The notes beneath the pieces are model-generated. The model was not told where the DNA came from, did no database searches, and worked only from the letters and a program-made list of their open reading frames with translations. From the NCBI RefSeq assembly GCF_000247475.1, contig NZ_AHZC01000310.1:1-39035 (forward strand): a stretch of DNA of 39,035 bases, in the 5' to 3' direction. Of this stretch, positions 8,953 through 16,729 are shown in pieces (position 1 is the stretch's first letter; the number at the start of each line of letters is the position of its first letter). Source of the DNA: Rhizobium sp. PDO1-076 (GTDB lineage: Bacteria > Pseudomonadota > Alphaproteobacteria > Rhizobiales > Rhizobiaceae). The position numbers were made by a program, and so were the translations under genes.

Positions 8953-8976
8953 CCCCAAGATCTCTAAGGACTGCCC

Positions 8977-9756
8977 ATGAATCTCGACGCCCCCGCTTTT
9001 TCCCGCTTTCGCCATAGCGGTCTCGAATTCGCCTTTTTCGATGAGGGCGATCCGAGCGGCGCGCCGGTGCTGATGATCCATGGCTTTGCGTCGTCGGCGA
9101 GCGTCAACTGGGTTTATCCGGGTTGGCTGAAAACGCTGGGTGACGCCGGCTACCGGGTGATTGCGCTGGACAATCGCGGCCATGGAGCGACCGACAAGCC
9201 GCACGATCCGCAAGCCTACCGGCCGAGCCTGATGGCGGGGGATGCGGCAGCGTTGCTGACCCATCTCGGAATCGATACCGTTCATGTCTTCGGTTATTCC
9301 ATGGGAGCCCGCATATCGGCATTCCTCGCGATCGAACATCCGGAACGCGTCCGTTCGCTGGTCTTCGGCGGTCTCGGTATCGGCATGTGCGATGGCGTGG
9401 GCGATTGGGATCCGATTGCCGACGCACTGCTTGCACCATCGCTGGACGATGTGACCCACGAGCGCGGCCGCATGTTTCGCGCCTTCGCCGACCAGACCAA
9501 ATCCGACCGGCTGGCGCTGGCGGCCTGCATCATGACCTCGCGCGATCTGGTCGAGCGCCGTGACATTGCCAAGGTCGATGTGCCGACCCTGATCGGCGTC
9601 GGCACCAAGGATGATATTGCGGGCTCAGCTCAGGAGCTGGCAGAGCTGATGCCGCATGCGACTGCGCTGGACATCCCGGGTCGCGACCACATGCTGGCCG
9701 TCGGCGACCGTGTGTTCAAGAAAGCCGTCCTCGAATTCTATGCAGCGCTTGCCTGA
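8977..9756 (+). CDS. alpha/beta-fold hydrolase
   Basis: The 259-residue cytoplasmic protein has a complete alpha/beta hydrolase set: oxyanion-hole region MIHGFASS (33-40), DNRGHG (65-70), nucleophile elbow GYSMG with S108, an acid at D212 or D213 in GTKDD, and H238 in GRDHM. Overall form resembles 3-oxoadipate enol-lactonase/BioH-type esterases, but the substrate is not readable from sequence. ATG 8977 is preceded by TAAGGA at 8965-8970. The gene stands alone, between a divergent NDUFS6-like gene and a convergent crotonase-family gene. Its promoter carries an unusual inverted repeat, which suggests specific control by a transcription factor encoded elsewhere. Confidence 0.9.
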   Translation: MNLDAPAFSRFRHSGLEFAFFDEGDPSGAPVLMIHGFASSASVNWVYPGWLKTLGDAGYRVIALDNRGHGATDKPHDPQAYRPSLMAGDAAALLTHLGIDTVHVFGYSMGARISAFLAIEHPERVRSLVFGGLGIGMCDGVGDWDPIADALLAPSLDDVTHERGRMFRAFADQTKSDRLALAACIMTSRDLVERRDIAKVDVPTLIGVGTKDDIAGSAQELAELMPHATALDIPGRDHMLAVGDRVFKKAVLEFYAALA

Positions 9757-9826
9757 TCTAATCTGATCCCGGTCAGGGGGGGCTCCCGGTTGGTCCCCGA
9801 TGAAGGCTTTCGGCCCGAGGTTCCGC

Positions 9827-10630
9827 CTATCGCCCCTGGAACCTTGGCCGGCGCCGTTCGACGAATGCGCTGCGCCCTTCCGCATAGTCGGCGCTTTCGA
9901 AAGTCTGGCCACCGATGATCTCGGCCTCGCGCAGCAGATCCTCGTCGGCCTGTTCGACGGCGCGCAGGGCAAGCTTGGAAGCGCGCACCGACAGCGGTGC
10001 ATTGGCGGCGATCGTCTGGGCGAGTGCGAGGACCCGGTCGTCGAGCGTGTCAGCTTCGGTGACCTCTTGCAGGAAGCCGCATTGCTTGAGATCCACGGCT
10101 CCGAAGCTCGCTCCGGTAAACAGCGCCTTGCGGGCCAGCTGCGATCCAAGGCCCCGGACAAAGTCCTGGATTGCGTCGGCGGGGTAGGCGAGGCCAAGGC
10201 GGGCGGCCGGCACGGCAAAGCTCGCATCGGTGGATGCCAGCCTGAGGTCGGCGGCGGCCGCAAGCCCGAAGCCGCCGCCGTAGCAGATCCCCCGGATCGA
10301 TGCGATCACCGGAACCGGTGCTTCGCGGACCGCCGAAAAGGCGCGGCTGTTGGCCGCTTCGTATATCTGCGCCGTCTTGCTATCCTTGCGAACCACGGCA
10401 AATTCCGAGATATCCGCGCCGGCGCTGAAGTCCTGTCTGCCGCCGCCCTGCATCACGATCACGCGCGCGTCCGCCTTGCCGTGCAGCCAGCGCAGGGCAT
10501 CCGGGATTGCCTGCCACATTGCACCGGAAATCGCGTTCTTGCGGGCAGGGTTATCGATCAGCAGGAAACCGGTTCCGTCTTCGCAGGAGGCCTTGATCTG
10601 ACCATTGGCAAATTCGCTGATGCGTTTCAT
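9827..10630 (-). CDS. enoyl-CoA hydratase/isomerase family protein lacking both hydratase glutamates
   Basis: The 267-residue product has the crotonase fold: the NPARKNAIS segment at 27-35, oxyanion-hole motif FSAGADISEF at 68-77, and the second motif GICYGGGFGLAAAADLRLAS at 114-133. In classical enoyl-CoA hydratase the two catalytic glutamates sit in GGGCELA and QPE; here they align with G122 and A142 (VPAARLG). Hydration of enoyl-CoA by the standard mechanism is therefore unlikely, and the protein may act as an isomerase, a decarboxylase or something else. Many bacterial paralogues share this GFGLA...VPAARLG form. ATG 10630 is the only start before the conserved region. Its control region (72 bases) is shared with cysE. 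Confidence 0.86.
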   Translation of the reverse strand: MKRISEFANGQIKASCEDGTGFLLIDNPARKNAISGAMWQAIPDALRWLHGKADARVIVMQGGGRQDFSAGADISEFAVVRKDSKTAQIYEAANSRAFSAVREAPVPVIASIRGICYGGGFGLAAAADLRLASTDASFAVPAARLGLAYPADAIQDFVRGLGSQLARKALFTGASFGAVDLKQCGFLQEVTEADTLDDRVLALAQTIAANAPLSVRASKLALRAVEQADEDLLREAEIIGGQTFESADYAEGRSAFVERRRPRFQGR

Positions 10631-10643
10631 TTTAGAAGTCCAT

Positions 10644-10673
10644 TTGAGTTCGGTGCGGGTTGGATTATATACT
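10644..10673 (+). promoter_or_regulatory. candidate cysE promoter, overlapping a reverse-strand -10
   Basis: TTGAGT (10644-10649) precedes TATACT (10668-10673) by 18 bases, giving a start near 10680 and a short cysE leader. On the opposite strand the same AT-rich block reads TATAAT (10669-10664), a perfect -10 for the divergent crotonase-family gene, though no good -35 accompanies it. The two promoters would overlap physically. Confidence 0.5.
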
Positions 10674-10702
10674 GCGCTCTGAGACAAACGAGGAGACCGG
10701 AA

Positions 10703-11527
10703 ATGGTCGCACAGAACGACGCCCTCAAGGTGGATGTGGTCAAGTCGATGGACCCGATCTGGGACAGCCTTCGGCATGAGGCCCGCACGGCCGCCGATCG
10801 CGATTCCATGCTGGCTGCATTTTTCCATTCGACCGTGCTCAGCCACCGTTCGCTCGAGGACTGCGTCGTCTACCGCATCTGTGAACGCCTGGATCATAGC
10901 GACCTGCCGGCAATCGTTCTGCGCCAGGCGTTTGACGAGATGCTGGCGGACTGGCCGGAATGGGGCTCCATCCTGCGTGTCGATATCCAGGCCGTCTACG
11001 ACCGCGATCCGGCCTGCACCCGCTTTATCGAGCCGGTTCTCTATTTCAAGGGTTTCCACTCGATCCAGACCCATCGTCTTGCCCATTGGCTGTGGAACCG
11101 CGGCCGCCGCGATTTCGCGCTTTATCTGCAGAGCCGGTCCTCGAACATCTTCCAGACGGATATCAATCCGGCGGCACGGATCGGCAAGGGCATCTTCCTC
11201 GATCACGCGACCGGCCTTGTCGTGGGCGAAACGGCACGGATCGGCGACAACGTCTCCATCCTCCACGGCGTTACGCTTGGCGGCACCGGCAAGGAAGGCG
11301 CCGACCGCCATCCGAAGATCGGCGACGGCGTGATGATCGGTGCCGGTGCCAAGGTTCTCGGCAATATCGAGATCGGCTGCTGCTCGCGCATCGCGGCCGG
11401 ATCCGTCGTCCTGAAGCCGGTACCCTCGGCCGTTACTGTTGCCGGCGTGCCGGCCCGCATCGTCGGTGAAGCCGGCTGCGCCGAGCCGTCGCGCTCGATG
11501 GACCAGATGATCGCCTCAGACGACTGA
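10703..11527 (+). CDS. cysE: serine O-acetyltransferase
   Basis: The 274-residue enzyme transfers acetyl from acetyl-CoA to L-serine, the first committed step of cysteine synthesis. It has the N-terminal helical CysE domain (about 12-125) and the C-terminal left-handed beta-helix with hexapeptide repeats. Key residues are visible: D153 in QTDINPAARIG, H168 in FLDHATG, and H203 in DRHPKIGDG, corresponding to E. coli D143, H158 and H193. The SVTLGGTGK-type loop is HGVTLGGTGK here. ATG 10703 has AGGAGACC at 10691-10698; the longer frame starting at 9800 is antisense to the crotonase gene. A hairpin (11536-11568) follows. Confidence 0.96.
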   Translation: MVAQNDALKVDVVKSMDPIWDSLRHEARTAADRDSMLAAFFHSTVLSHRSLEDCVVYRICERLDHSDLPAIVLRQAFDEMLADWPEWGSILRVDIQAVYDRDPACTRFIEPVLYFKGFHSIQTHRLAHWLWNRGRRDFALYLQSRSSNIFQTDINPAARIGKGIFLDHATGLVVGETARIGDNVSILHGVTLGGTGKEGADRHPKIGDGVMIGAGAKVLGNIEIGCCSRIAAGSVVLKPVPSAVTVAGVPARIVGEAGCAEPSRSMDQMIASDD

Positions 11528-11535
11528 GCAGGGAC

Positions 11536-11568
11536 CCCATCATCGGCGCATGATCGCGCATTGATGGG
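11536..11568 (+). terminator. two-part hairpin after cysE
   Basis: CCCATCA (11536-11542) pairs with TGATGGG (11562-11568), and inside it GCGC (11546-11549) pairs with GCGC (11556-11559) around ATGATC. It starts 8 bases after the cysE stop. There is no U tract, so it may be a weak terminator or a 3'-end stabiliser, with partial read-through into the DUF3126 gene. Confidence 0.45.
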
Positions 11569-11652
11569 ACAAACTTGCCTTTGCGTCTTTACATCGGCGG
11601 AAAGGCCATGCCACAAGCGGCGCAAATCAAAGACAGCCGATGGAGAGACAGC

Positions 11653-11856
11653 GTGAAACCTGACGAAATCAAGAAGCTCGACGCCTATTTCAAGCGCACT
11701 TTCAACCCTTCCATGGTCGTCAAGGCCCGCCCGCGCAAGGATGACTCTGCCGAGGTCTATGTCGGCGACGAGTTTCTCGGCGTCGTCTTCAAGGACGAGG
11801 AAGACGGCGATCTGTCCTACAATTTCTCGATGGCGATCCTCGACGTCGATCTGTGA
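11653..11856 (+). CDS. DUF3126 family small protein
   Basis: This 67-residue cytoplasmic protein starts VKPDEIKKLDAYFKRTFN and matches the DUF3126 family, found widely in Rhizobiales and relatives. No function is established. It has an N-terminal helix, then a beta-rich segment (MVVKARP, AEVYVGDEFLGVVF) and an acidic turn (KDEEDGD). The start is GTG 11653, with GGAGAG at 11642-11647; the frame upstream from 11575 lacks family similarity. It lies 125 bases after cysE and ends before a strong terminator at 11918-11946. Linkage to cysE may mean co-transcription, but the intervening hairpin leaves that open. Confidence 0.85.
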   Translation: MKPDEIKKLDAYFKRTFNPSMVVKARPRKDDSAEVYVGDEFLGVVFKDEEDGDLSYNFSMAILDVDL

Positions 11857-11917
11857 TTTTCGGCTGAAGCCTTAGGTTGAAGGCGAGCTAATATATATCT
11901 TGTCATTCAATGATGTG

Positions 11918-11946
11918 GGGCCGCCTCGTGAGAGGTCGGCCCTTTT
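11918..11946 (+). terminator. rho-independent terminator after the DUF3126 gene
   Basis: GGGCCGCCTC (11918-11927) pairs with GAGG (11932-11935) and CGGCCC (11937-11942) around a GTGA loop with a single bulged T. TTTT at 11943-11946 follows. It separates the cysE/DUF3126 transcript from the phasin gene. Confidence 0.88.
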
Positions 11947-11974
11947 CTCTGCAGAAAAACACAACCATGGATGT

Positions 11975-11989
11975 TTGTGCGACGCACAA
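11975..11989 (+). promoter_or_regulatory. 15-bp palindrome upstream of the phasin promoter, candidate PhaR-type operator
   Basis: TTGTGCG-A-CGCACAA is a perfect 7-1-7 inverted repeat ending six bases before the phasin -35. A third copy of TTGTGCG sits at 12006-12012, inside the -35/-10 spacer. The core reads TGC-N3-GCA, like the CTGC-N3-GCAG sites bound by the polyhydroxyalkanoate repressor PhaR in Paracoccus. Binding by PhaR here is inference. Confidence 0.5.
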
Positions 11990-11995
11990 TTCTAC

Positions 11996-12023
11996 TTGAC
12001 GACATTTGTGCGGCTGCTATGTT
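11996..12023 (+). promoter_or_regulatory. sigma-70 promoter of the phasin gene
   Basis: TTGACG (11996-12001), extended as CTTGAC from 11995, is followed after 16 bases by TATGTT (12018-12023). Transcription would start near 12030 and give a leader of about 30 bases containing the GGAGGAC ribosome-binding site at 12051-12057. Confidence 0.65.
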
Positions 12024-12060
12024 TCGAACTTCTGAAATAAAGCGCTGACGGAGGACGCAA

Positions 12061-12408
12061 ATGATCAATTTTGATGACGCCAACAAGAAGGGCAAGGAAG
12101 CCATGGAAGGCATGCTGAAAAACTATTCGGAAGTGACGAAGGGTTTCCAGGCAATCGCTGCCGAGGCGACCGATTATTCCAAGAAGTCGTTTCAGGACGT
12201 CGCGTCTTTCATGGAATCGCTGACAGGCGTGAAGAGCATGGAAGCTGCCTTCGAATTACAGACCAGCTTCATGAAATCCTCCTACGAGGGCTTCATTGCC
12301 GAGGCGACCAAGATGGGCGAGATGTATTCCGAACTCGCAAAGACGGTCTACAAGCCCTATGAGGCGCCGCTGGGTAAATCGATCGTGCCTTTCTCCACCG
12401 CCGCTTGA
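12061..12408 (+). CDS. phasin family protein (granule-associated)
   Basis: The 115-residue protein is almost wholly alpha-helical and amphipathic, with phasin features: an N-terminal MINFDDANKKGKEAMEGMLK, a central FQAIAAEATDYSKKSFQDVASFMESL, and FELQTSFMKSSYEGFIAEATKMGEMYSELAK near the C terminus. Phasins coat polyhydroxybutyrate granules and control their number and size. It has a good Shine-Dalgarno (GGAGGAC) and its own promoter, and is followed by a perfect hairpin at 12432-12460, so it is monocistronic. The palindrome at the promoter suggests regulation by carbon or PHB status. Some phasin-family proteins do not bind PHB, so granule association is a family-based inference. Confidence 0.88.
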   Translation: MINFDDANKKGKEAMEGMLKNYSEVTKGFQAIAAEATDYSKKSFQDVASFMESLTGVKSMEAAFELQTSFMKSSYEGFIAEATKMGEMYSELAKTVYKPYEAPLGKSIVPFSTAA

Positions 12409-12431
12409 TCGAACCTTGCGCGTAGCATGCG

Positions 12432-12460
12432 AGACCGGTCGTGCCCAGCACGGCCGGTCT
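12432..12460 (+). terminator. hairpin terminator after the phasin gene
   Basis: A 13-bp stem with one wobble, AGACCGG-T-CGTGC (12432-12444) against GCACG-G-CCGGTCT (12448-12460), closes a 3-base loop 24 bases after the stop. The following bases have only scattered T, so termination may rely mainly on the stem. Confidence 0.7.
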
Positions 12461-12520
12461 TGCCATTTGTGGCCTCTGGTATAACCTGTAACTTCATTTT
12501 GTTGGGCTTTCCGACCCTCG

Positions 12521-12533
12521 TGACAAATTGTCA
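12521..12533 (+). promoter_or_regulatory. TGACAA-A-TTGTCA palindrome upstream of clpS
   Basis: A perfect 6-1-6 inverted repeat lies about 120 bases before the clpS ATG, in a gene-free interval. Further on, CTTAA (12553-12557) and TTAAG (12568-12572) form a looser inverted pair. Either could be a regulator site for clpS-clpA; the protein is unknown. Confidence 0.35.
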
Positions 12534-12651
12534 TCGACATCGATCGGGGGGGCTTAAAATCACCGAATTAAGAACTACCTTACTGTGCTGAATGTTCGTC
12601 CGCCTTTGCTGCGTAACGGCAAACAGGCCGGACAACGGAGAATGAACTGAA

Positions 12652-12999
12652 ATGATCGCTATGCCGGTCTTCATGCAAAGCCAGCGCGACGGGGACAATG
12701 CCAACCGCGGCACCTCGGTCATCACGCGCACCAAGCCGAAGACAAAGAAGCCGAACTTGTACCGCGTCCTGCTTCTCAACGACGACTACACCCCGATGGA
12801 ATTTGTCATCCATATTCTGGAGCGCTTTTTTCAAAAGGATAGGGAAGCCGCCACTCGCATCATGTTGCAGGTCCACAATCACGGTGTGGGCGAGTGTGGT
12901 GTCTTTACCTATGAAGTTGCCGAGACCAAGGTGAGCCAAGTGATGGATTTCGCAAGGCAGCATGAGCATCCGCTTCAGTGTGTCATGGAAAAAAAGTGA
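12652..12999 (+). CDS. clpS: ATP-dependent Clp protease adaptor ClpS
   Basis: This 115-residue adaptor delivers N-degron substrates to ClpAP. After a flexible basic N-terminal tail (residues 1-34) comes the ClpS core. It contains the [10 protein letters not shown] motif (43-52), whose N43-D44 bind the substrate amino group, and HNHG (75-78), where H75 corresponds to the ligand histidine of E. coli ClpS. The C-terminal strand with [14 protein letters not shown] contacts ClpA. ATG 12652 has GGAG at 12637-12640; ATG 12661 and ATG 12673 are in-frame alternatives that would only shorten the disordered tail. It precedes clpA by 9 bases, so the two are coupled. Many alphaproteobacteria have a second ClpS elsewhere. 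Confidence 0.95.
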   Translation: MIAMPVFMQSQRDGDNANRGTSVITRTKPKTKKPNLYRVLLLNDDYTPMEFVIHILERFFQKDREAATRIMLQVHNHGVGECGVFTYEVAETKVSQVMDFARQHEHPLQCVMEKK

Positions 13000-13008
13000 G
13001 GACCAGAC

Positions 13009-15483
13009 GTGCCAACATTTTCTCCCAGCCTCGAAAAAGCGCTGCATCAGGCACTGACCTACGCCAACGAGCGCCATCATGAATATGCGACGCTCGAACA
13101 TCTGCTTCTGGCGTTGATCGACGATGCCGATGCAGCGGCGGTGATGGGGGCGTGCAACGTCAACCTCGATGCGTTGCGCAAGAATGTCTCCGAATATGTC
13201 GACAACGATCTTTCCAACCTGATCACCGGTTATGACGAAGACTCCAAGCCGACGTCCGGCTTCCAGCGCGTCATCCAGCGAGCTGTGATCCATGTCCAGT
13301 CCTCCGGTCGCGAAGAAGTGACCGGCGCAAACGTGCTTGTGGCGATCTTCGCCGAGCGCGAGAGCCACGCTGCGTATTTCCTGCAGGAACAGGAAATGAC
13401 CCGCTATGACGCTGTCAACTATATCTCCCACGGCATCGGCAAGCGCCCGGGCGCTTCCCAGGTTCGCAGCCCGCGTGGTGCCGAGGAAGGCGAGGCCGAG
13501 GCCAAGCCCGGTCGCGAGCAGGAAGAGGGCGCGGCCAAAGGCAAGCAGGAGGCTCTGAAGGCTTATTGCGTCAATCTCAATGAGAAGGCCAAGACCGGCA
13601 AGATCGATCCGCTGATCGGCCGCCATTCCGAGGTCAACCGGACGATCCAGGTGCTGTGCCGCCGGTCGAAGAATAATCCGCTTTATGTCGGTGATCCCGG
13701 CGTCGGCAAGACCGCGATTGCTGAAGGCCTCGCCAAGCGTATCGTCGAAGGCAAGGTGCCGGAAGCGCTGGCGGATGCAACGATCTTCTCGCTCGACATG
13801 GGAACGCTGCTCGCCGGTACCCGCTATCGCGGTGACTTCGAGGAGCGTTTGAAGCAGGTCGTCAAGGAACTTGAGGATTATCCGGGCGCCGTGCTGTTCA
13901 TCGACGAGATCCACACCGTTATCGGTGCCGGTGCAACGTCGGGTGGTGCGATGGATGCTTCGAACCTGTTGAAGCCAGCCCTGTCGTCGGGCGCAATCCG
14001 CTGCATCGGGTCGACCACCTACAAGGAATACCGCCAGTTCTTCGAAAAGGACCGGGCACTGGTGCGCCGTTTCCAGAAGATCGACGTCAATGAGCCGTCG
14101 ATCGATGATGCGATCGAGATCATGAAGGGCCTCAAGCCCTATTTCGAGGACTATCACAAGCTGCGTTACACCAACGAGGCGATCAAGTCGGCTGTCGAAC
14201 TCTCGGCCCGCTACATCTCCGACCGCAAGCTGCCCGACAAGGCGATCGATGTGATCGACGAGACGGGTGCGGCCCAGATGCTGCTGCCGGCCTCCAAGCG
14301 CCGCAAGCTGATCACCGAGAAGGAGATCGAGGTCACCATCGCGACGATGGCCCGCATTCCGCCGAAGACGGTCTCCAAGGATGACGAGATGGTTCTCGCC
14401 AATCTGGAGAAGGAACTGCGTTCCGTCGTCTACGGTCAGGATACCGCGATCGAGGCGCTGTCGACCGCGATCAAGCTGGCCCGTGCCGGCCTGCGCGAAC
14501 CGAACAAGCCGATCGGATCCTACGTCTTCTCGGGCCCGACCGGCGTCGGAAAGACGGAAGTCGCCAAGCAGTTGGCCGCCTCGCTCGGCGTCGAGATGCT
14601 GCGCTTCGATATGTCGGAATACATGGAGCGGCACACGGTTTCGCGCCTGCTTGGCGCACCTCCCGGCTATGTCGGCTTCGACCAGGGTGGTCTGCTGACA
14701 GACGGCGTCGACCAGCATCCCCATTCGGTCGTGCTGCTTGATGAGATCGAGAAGGCGCATCCGGATATCTACAATATCCTGCTGCAGGTCATGGACCATG
14801 GCTCGCTGACCGACCACAACGGCAAGAAGATCGACTTCCGCAACGTCATCCTGATCATGACGACCAACGCGGGCGCGTCCGAAATGGCGAAGTCGGCCAT
14901 CGGCTTCGGCTCGTCCAAGCGCACCGGCGAAGACGAAGAGGCGATCAACCGCCTGTTCACGCCGGAGTTCCGCAATCGTCTCGATGCGATCATCCCGTTC
15001 GCGTCGCTGCCGAGCGAGGTCATTCACAAGGTCGTGCAGAAGTTCGTCATGCAGTTGGAAGCACAGCTGTCGGAGCGCGGCGTGACCTTCGACCTGTCCG
15101 AGGCCGCCATCGCCTGGCTGGCAACGCGCGGCTATGATGAAAAGATGGGGGCACGTCCGCTCGGTCGTGTCATCCAGGAGCACATCAAGAAGCCGCTCGC
15201 CAACGAGATCCTGTTCGGCAAGCTGAAGAAGGGTGGTCTGGTCAAGGTCGGTGTCAAGACCGATGCCGCCGGTGAGGACATGCTCGATCTGGAGGCCATT
15301 TCCGAAGTGGCTCCCGTCAAGCCGAAGCCGGAAGCCGAAGTCGTGGCTGAAAAGTCGGCCAAGGGCAGGAAAAAGCCGGCGACCAAGGCTGTGGTCGCTG
15401 AGGAAGATGGCGATACCGCCGTGATCGAAGCACCGAAGCCGGCAAAGCGCAGCGCCGTGCCGAAGGTGCCGAAGAAGAAATAA
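13009..15483 (+). CDS. clpA: ATP-dependent Clp protease ATP-binding subunit ClpA
   Basis: The 824-residue AAA+ unfoldase forms a hexamer that feeds proteins into ClpP. It has the N-domain repeats (about 1-145), which bind ClpS, and D1 with Walker A GDPGVGKT (228-235) and Walker [10 protein letters not shown]2 has Walker A GPTGVGKT (about 508-515), and the ClpP-docking loop carries IGF at 631-633, where E. coli ClpA has IGL. The linker at about 150-180 is rich in Glu and Lys. A C-terminal tail of about 55 residues (from about 770), rich in Lys, Ala, Pro and Glu, extends past the usual end near residue 758. The start is GTG 13009 with GAGGA overlapping the clpS stop. A strong terminator follows. 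Confidence 0.97.
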   Translation: MPTFSPSLEKALHQALTYANERHHEYATLEHLLLALIDDADAAAVMGACNVNLDALRKNVSEYVDNDLSNLITGYDEDSKPTSGFQRVIQRAVIHVQSSGREEVTGANVLVAIFAERESHAAYFLQEQEMTRYDAVNYISHGIGKRPGASQVRSPRGAEEGEAEAKPGREQEEGAAKGKQEALKAYCVNLNEKAKTGKIDPLIGRHSEVNRTIQVLCRRSKNNPLYVGDPGVGKTAIAEGLAKRIVEGKVPEALADATIFSLDMGTLLAGTRYRGDFEERLKQVVKELEDYPGAVLFIDEIHTVIGAGATSGGAMDASNLLKPALSSGAIRCIGSTTYKEYRQFFEKDRALVRRFQKIDVNEPSIDDAIEIMKGLKPYFEDYHKLRYTNEAIKSAVELSARYISDRKLPDKAIDVIDETGAAQMLLPASKRRKLITEKEIEVTIATMARIPPKTVSKDDEMVLANLEKELRSVVYGQDTAIEALSTAIKLARAGLREPNKPIGSYVFSGPTGVGKTEVAKQLAASLGVEMLRFDMSEYMERHTVSRLLGAPPGYVGFDQGGLLTDGVDQHPHSVVLLDEIEKAHPDIYNILLQVMDHGSLTDHNGKKIDFRNVILIMTTNAGASEMAKSAIGFGSSKRTGEDEEAINRLFTPEFRNRLDAIIPFASLPSEVIHKVVQKFVMQLEAQLSERGVTFDLSEAAIAWLATRGYDEKMGARPLGRVIQEHIKKPLANEILFGKLKKGGLVKVGVKTDAAGEDMLDLEAISEVAPVKPKPEAEVVAEKSAKGRKKPATKAVVAEEDGDTAVIEAPKPAKRSAVPKVPKKK

Positions 15484-15508
15484 GCGTCACGTCACGCTGG
15501 ACGAACCG

Positions 15509-15537
15509 GTGCCGGGCAATGCCCGGCACTTCTTTTT
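15509..15537 (+). terminator. rho-independent terminator of clpS-clpA
   Basis: GTGCCGGGC (15509-15517) pairs with GCCCGGCAC (15521-15529) around AAT and is followed by TTCTTTTT (15530-15537). It is a textbook terminator, 26 bases after the clpA stop and just before azlC. Confidence 0.93.
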
Positions 15538-15555
15538 GCCGCATCGGAACAGTGC

Positions 15556-16323
15556 ATGTCTTCGGTTTCCTCTGACCTATCCCAGACCCGCTGGTTTCTT
15601 GCCGGAATGCGTGGCCTTTTCAGCCTCCCTGCCATCATCCTGATGGTCTCTTTCGTCGGCTTTTCAGCCTTTGCGCTGGAATCCGGCATCAGTCGTTCCG
15701 AGGCGATGTTCATGACGGCGATGGTCTGGGCGCTGCCGGCCAAGATGATCCTGATCGGTACGGTGACCAGTGGCGCCAATCTTCTGGCCGTGTTTCTCGC
15801 GGTCTCGCTGTCCTCGATCCGCCTCATGCCGATGGTGGCCTCGCTGGTGCCGGAAATGCGCACGTCGCGCACGCCCACATGGCTTTTGTTGGTGCTGTCG
15901 CATTTCGTCGCGATCACCGCCTGGGTCTTTGCCATGGGCCGCTTCAAGGATGTGCCGCGTGAGGGACGGGTTGCCTTCTTTGCCGGTTTTGGCATCACGC
16001 TGGTAACGGTCAACACAGCTCTGGTTGGCGTCTGCTATGGCTTGGTTGCCGCCTTTCCGCCCGTTGTCGCGGCCGTGCTGTTTTTCCTCACGCCCGTCTA
16101 TTTCATCGCGTCGATCTGGGCGACCGGACGTCAGTCCGTCGTCAAGATCGCCTTCGTCATCGGCGTCGTCTCCGGACCGTTGCTGGCATTGCTGGTACCG
16201 GGTTTCGACATCCTGATCGCCGGACTGGGCGGTGGTACCCTGGCCTATCTGATCGATCGCTATCTGGTGCGTAGCGAAAAGCCCGTACCGATACCGGACG
16301 CGGCGACGGAAGAGGTGATCTGA
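15556..16323 (+). CDS. azlC: AzlC family branched-chain amino acid export protein, large subunit
   Basis: This 255-residue integral membrane protein has the AzlC pattern: a first helix around LFSLPAIILMVSFVGFSAFA, the SRSEAMFMTAMVWALPAKMILIG segment, and the SLSSIRLMPMVASLVPEMR motif. Further helices follow to about residue 235. AzlC-AzlD pairs (BrnFE-like) are thought to export branched-chain amino acids or their analogues; the substrate here is not proven. The Shine-Dalgarno is poor. It starts 18 bases after the clpA terminator, so it is either read from a promoter inside clpA's end or through leakage. Its TGA overlaps the azlD ATG by one base. Confidence 0.88.
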   Translation: MSSVSSDLSQTRWFLAGMRGLFSLPAIILMVSFVGFSAFALESGISRSEAMFMTAMVWALPAKMILIGTVTSGANLLAVFLAVSLSSIRLMPMVASLVPEMRTSRTPTWLLLVLSHFVAITAWVFAMGRFKDVPREGRVAFFAGFGITLVTVNTALVGVCYGLVAAFPPVVAAVLFFLTPVYFIASIWATGRQSVVKIAFVIGVVSGPLLALLVPGFDILIAGLGGGTLAYLIDRYLVRSEKPVPIPDAATEEVI

Positions 16324-16652
16324 TGGCGGATTACGGTTTATATCTTGTGATCATCGTGGCCGGTTGGCTTGCTACCGACATGTGGCGCTGGCTCGGCGTT
16401 ATTGCCGGCAATCGGCTGCAGGAGGGGTCGGAAGCGCTGGCCTGGGTGAGAGCGGTGGCAACTGCGCTGGTGATGGCGGTTACGGCGAAGCTGATCGTCT
16501 TCCCGGCCGGAACGCTTGAAAGCTCGCCTCTATGGCTGCGGCTGACCGCAGCCGGTCTTGGATTTGCAGCGTTTCTGCTGCTTGGCCAGCGCGTCATCGT
16601 CGGTGTGCTCGTGCCGCTGGCGATCCTGGCGGCCGGGTTGCTTTGGCTGTAG
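16323..16652 (+). CDS. azlD: AzlD family small membrane protein
   Basis: The 109-residue protein has about four hydrophobic helices (roughly 5-20, 40-62, 68-88 and 90-108) and the AzlD size. AzlD is the small partner of AzlC in putative branched-chain amino acid export. The start ATG at 16323 shares its A with the azlC TGA, so translation is coupled. The N terminus MADYGLYLVIIVAGWLATDMWR is typical of alphaproteobacterial AzlD. Identification leans partly on the azlC neighbour because such short membrane proteins diverge quickly. Confidence 0.85.
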   Translation: MADYGLYLVIIVAGWLATDMWRWLGVIAGNRLQEGSEALAWVRAVATALVMAVTAKLIVFPAGTLESSPLWLRLTAAGLGFAAFLLLGQRVIVGVLVPLAILAAGLLWL

Positions 16653-16679
16653 GCCATCGCCTGATCTGATCCGAGAAAC

Positions 16680-16707
16680 GGAATACCCCCGGTGACGCGG
16701 GCATTCC
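16680..16707. terminator. possible bidirectional hairpin between azlD and the HIT gene
   Basis: GGAAT (16680-16684) and ATTCC (16703-16707) enclose a partly paired CCCCC/CGGG interior. A second small stem CTGAC-TTCG-GTCGG follows. Neither has a U tract. The position between convergent genes makes a terminator role plausible but unproven. Confidence 0.35.
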
Positions 16708-16729
16708 GGACTGACTTCGGTCGGAGGGG

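Noticed and set aside
8800..9459. N-terminal extension of the NDUFS6-like frame back to 9459
   Set aside because: It lies opposite the alpha/beta hydrolase; a good ribosome-binding site and the family start are at 8799.
9800..10702. N-terminal extension of the cysE frame back to 9800
   Set aside because: This part is antisense to the crotonase-family gene; CysE similarity and the AGGAGACC site begin at 10703.
12554..12571. CtrA-like TTAA pair upstream of clpS
   Set aside because: The spacing is ten bases, not the seven of the CtrA consensus TTAA-N7-TTAA.
12580..15183. An 867-codon open frame on the minus strand opposite clpA
   Set aside because: It is antisense to an intact, well-conserved clpA, has no recognisable domain, and its openness follows from GC-rich codon use in the real gene.
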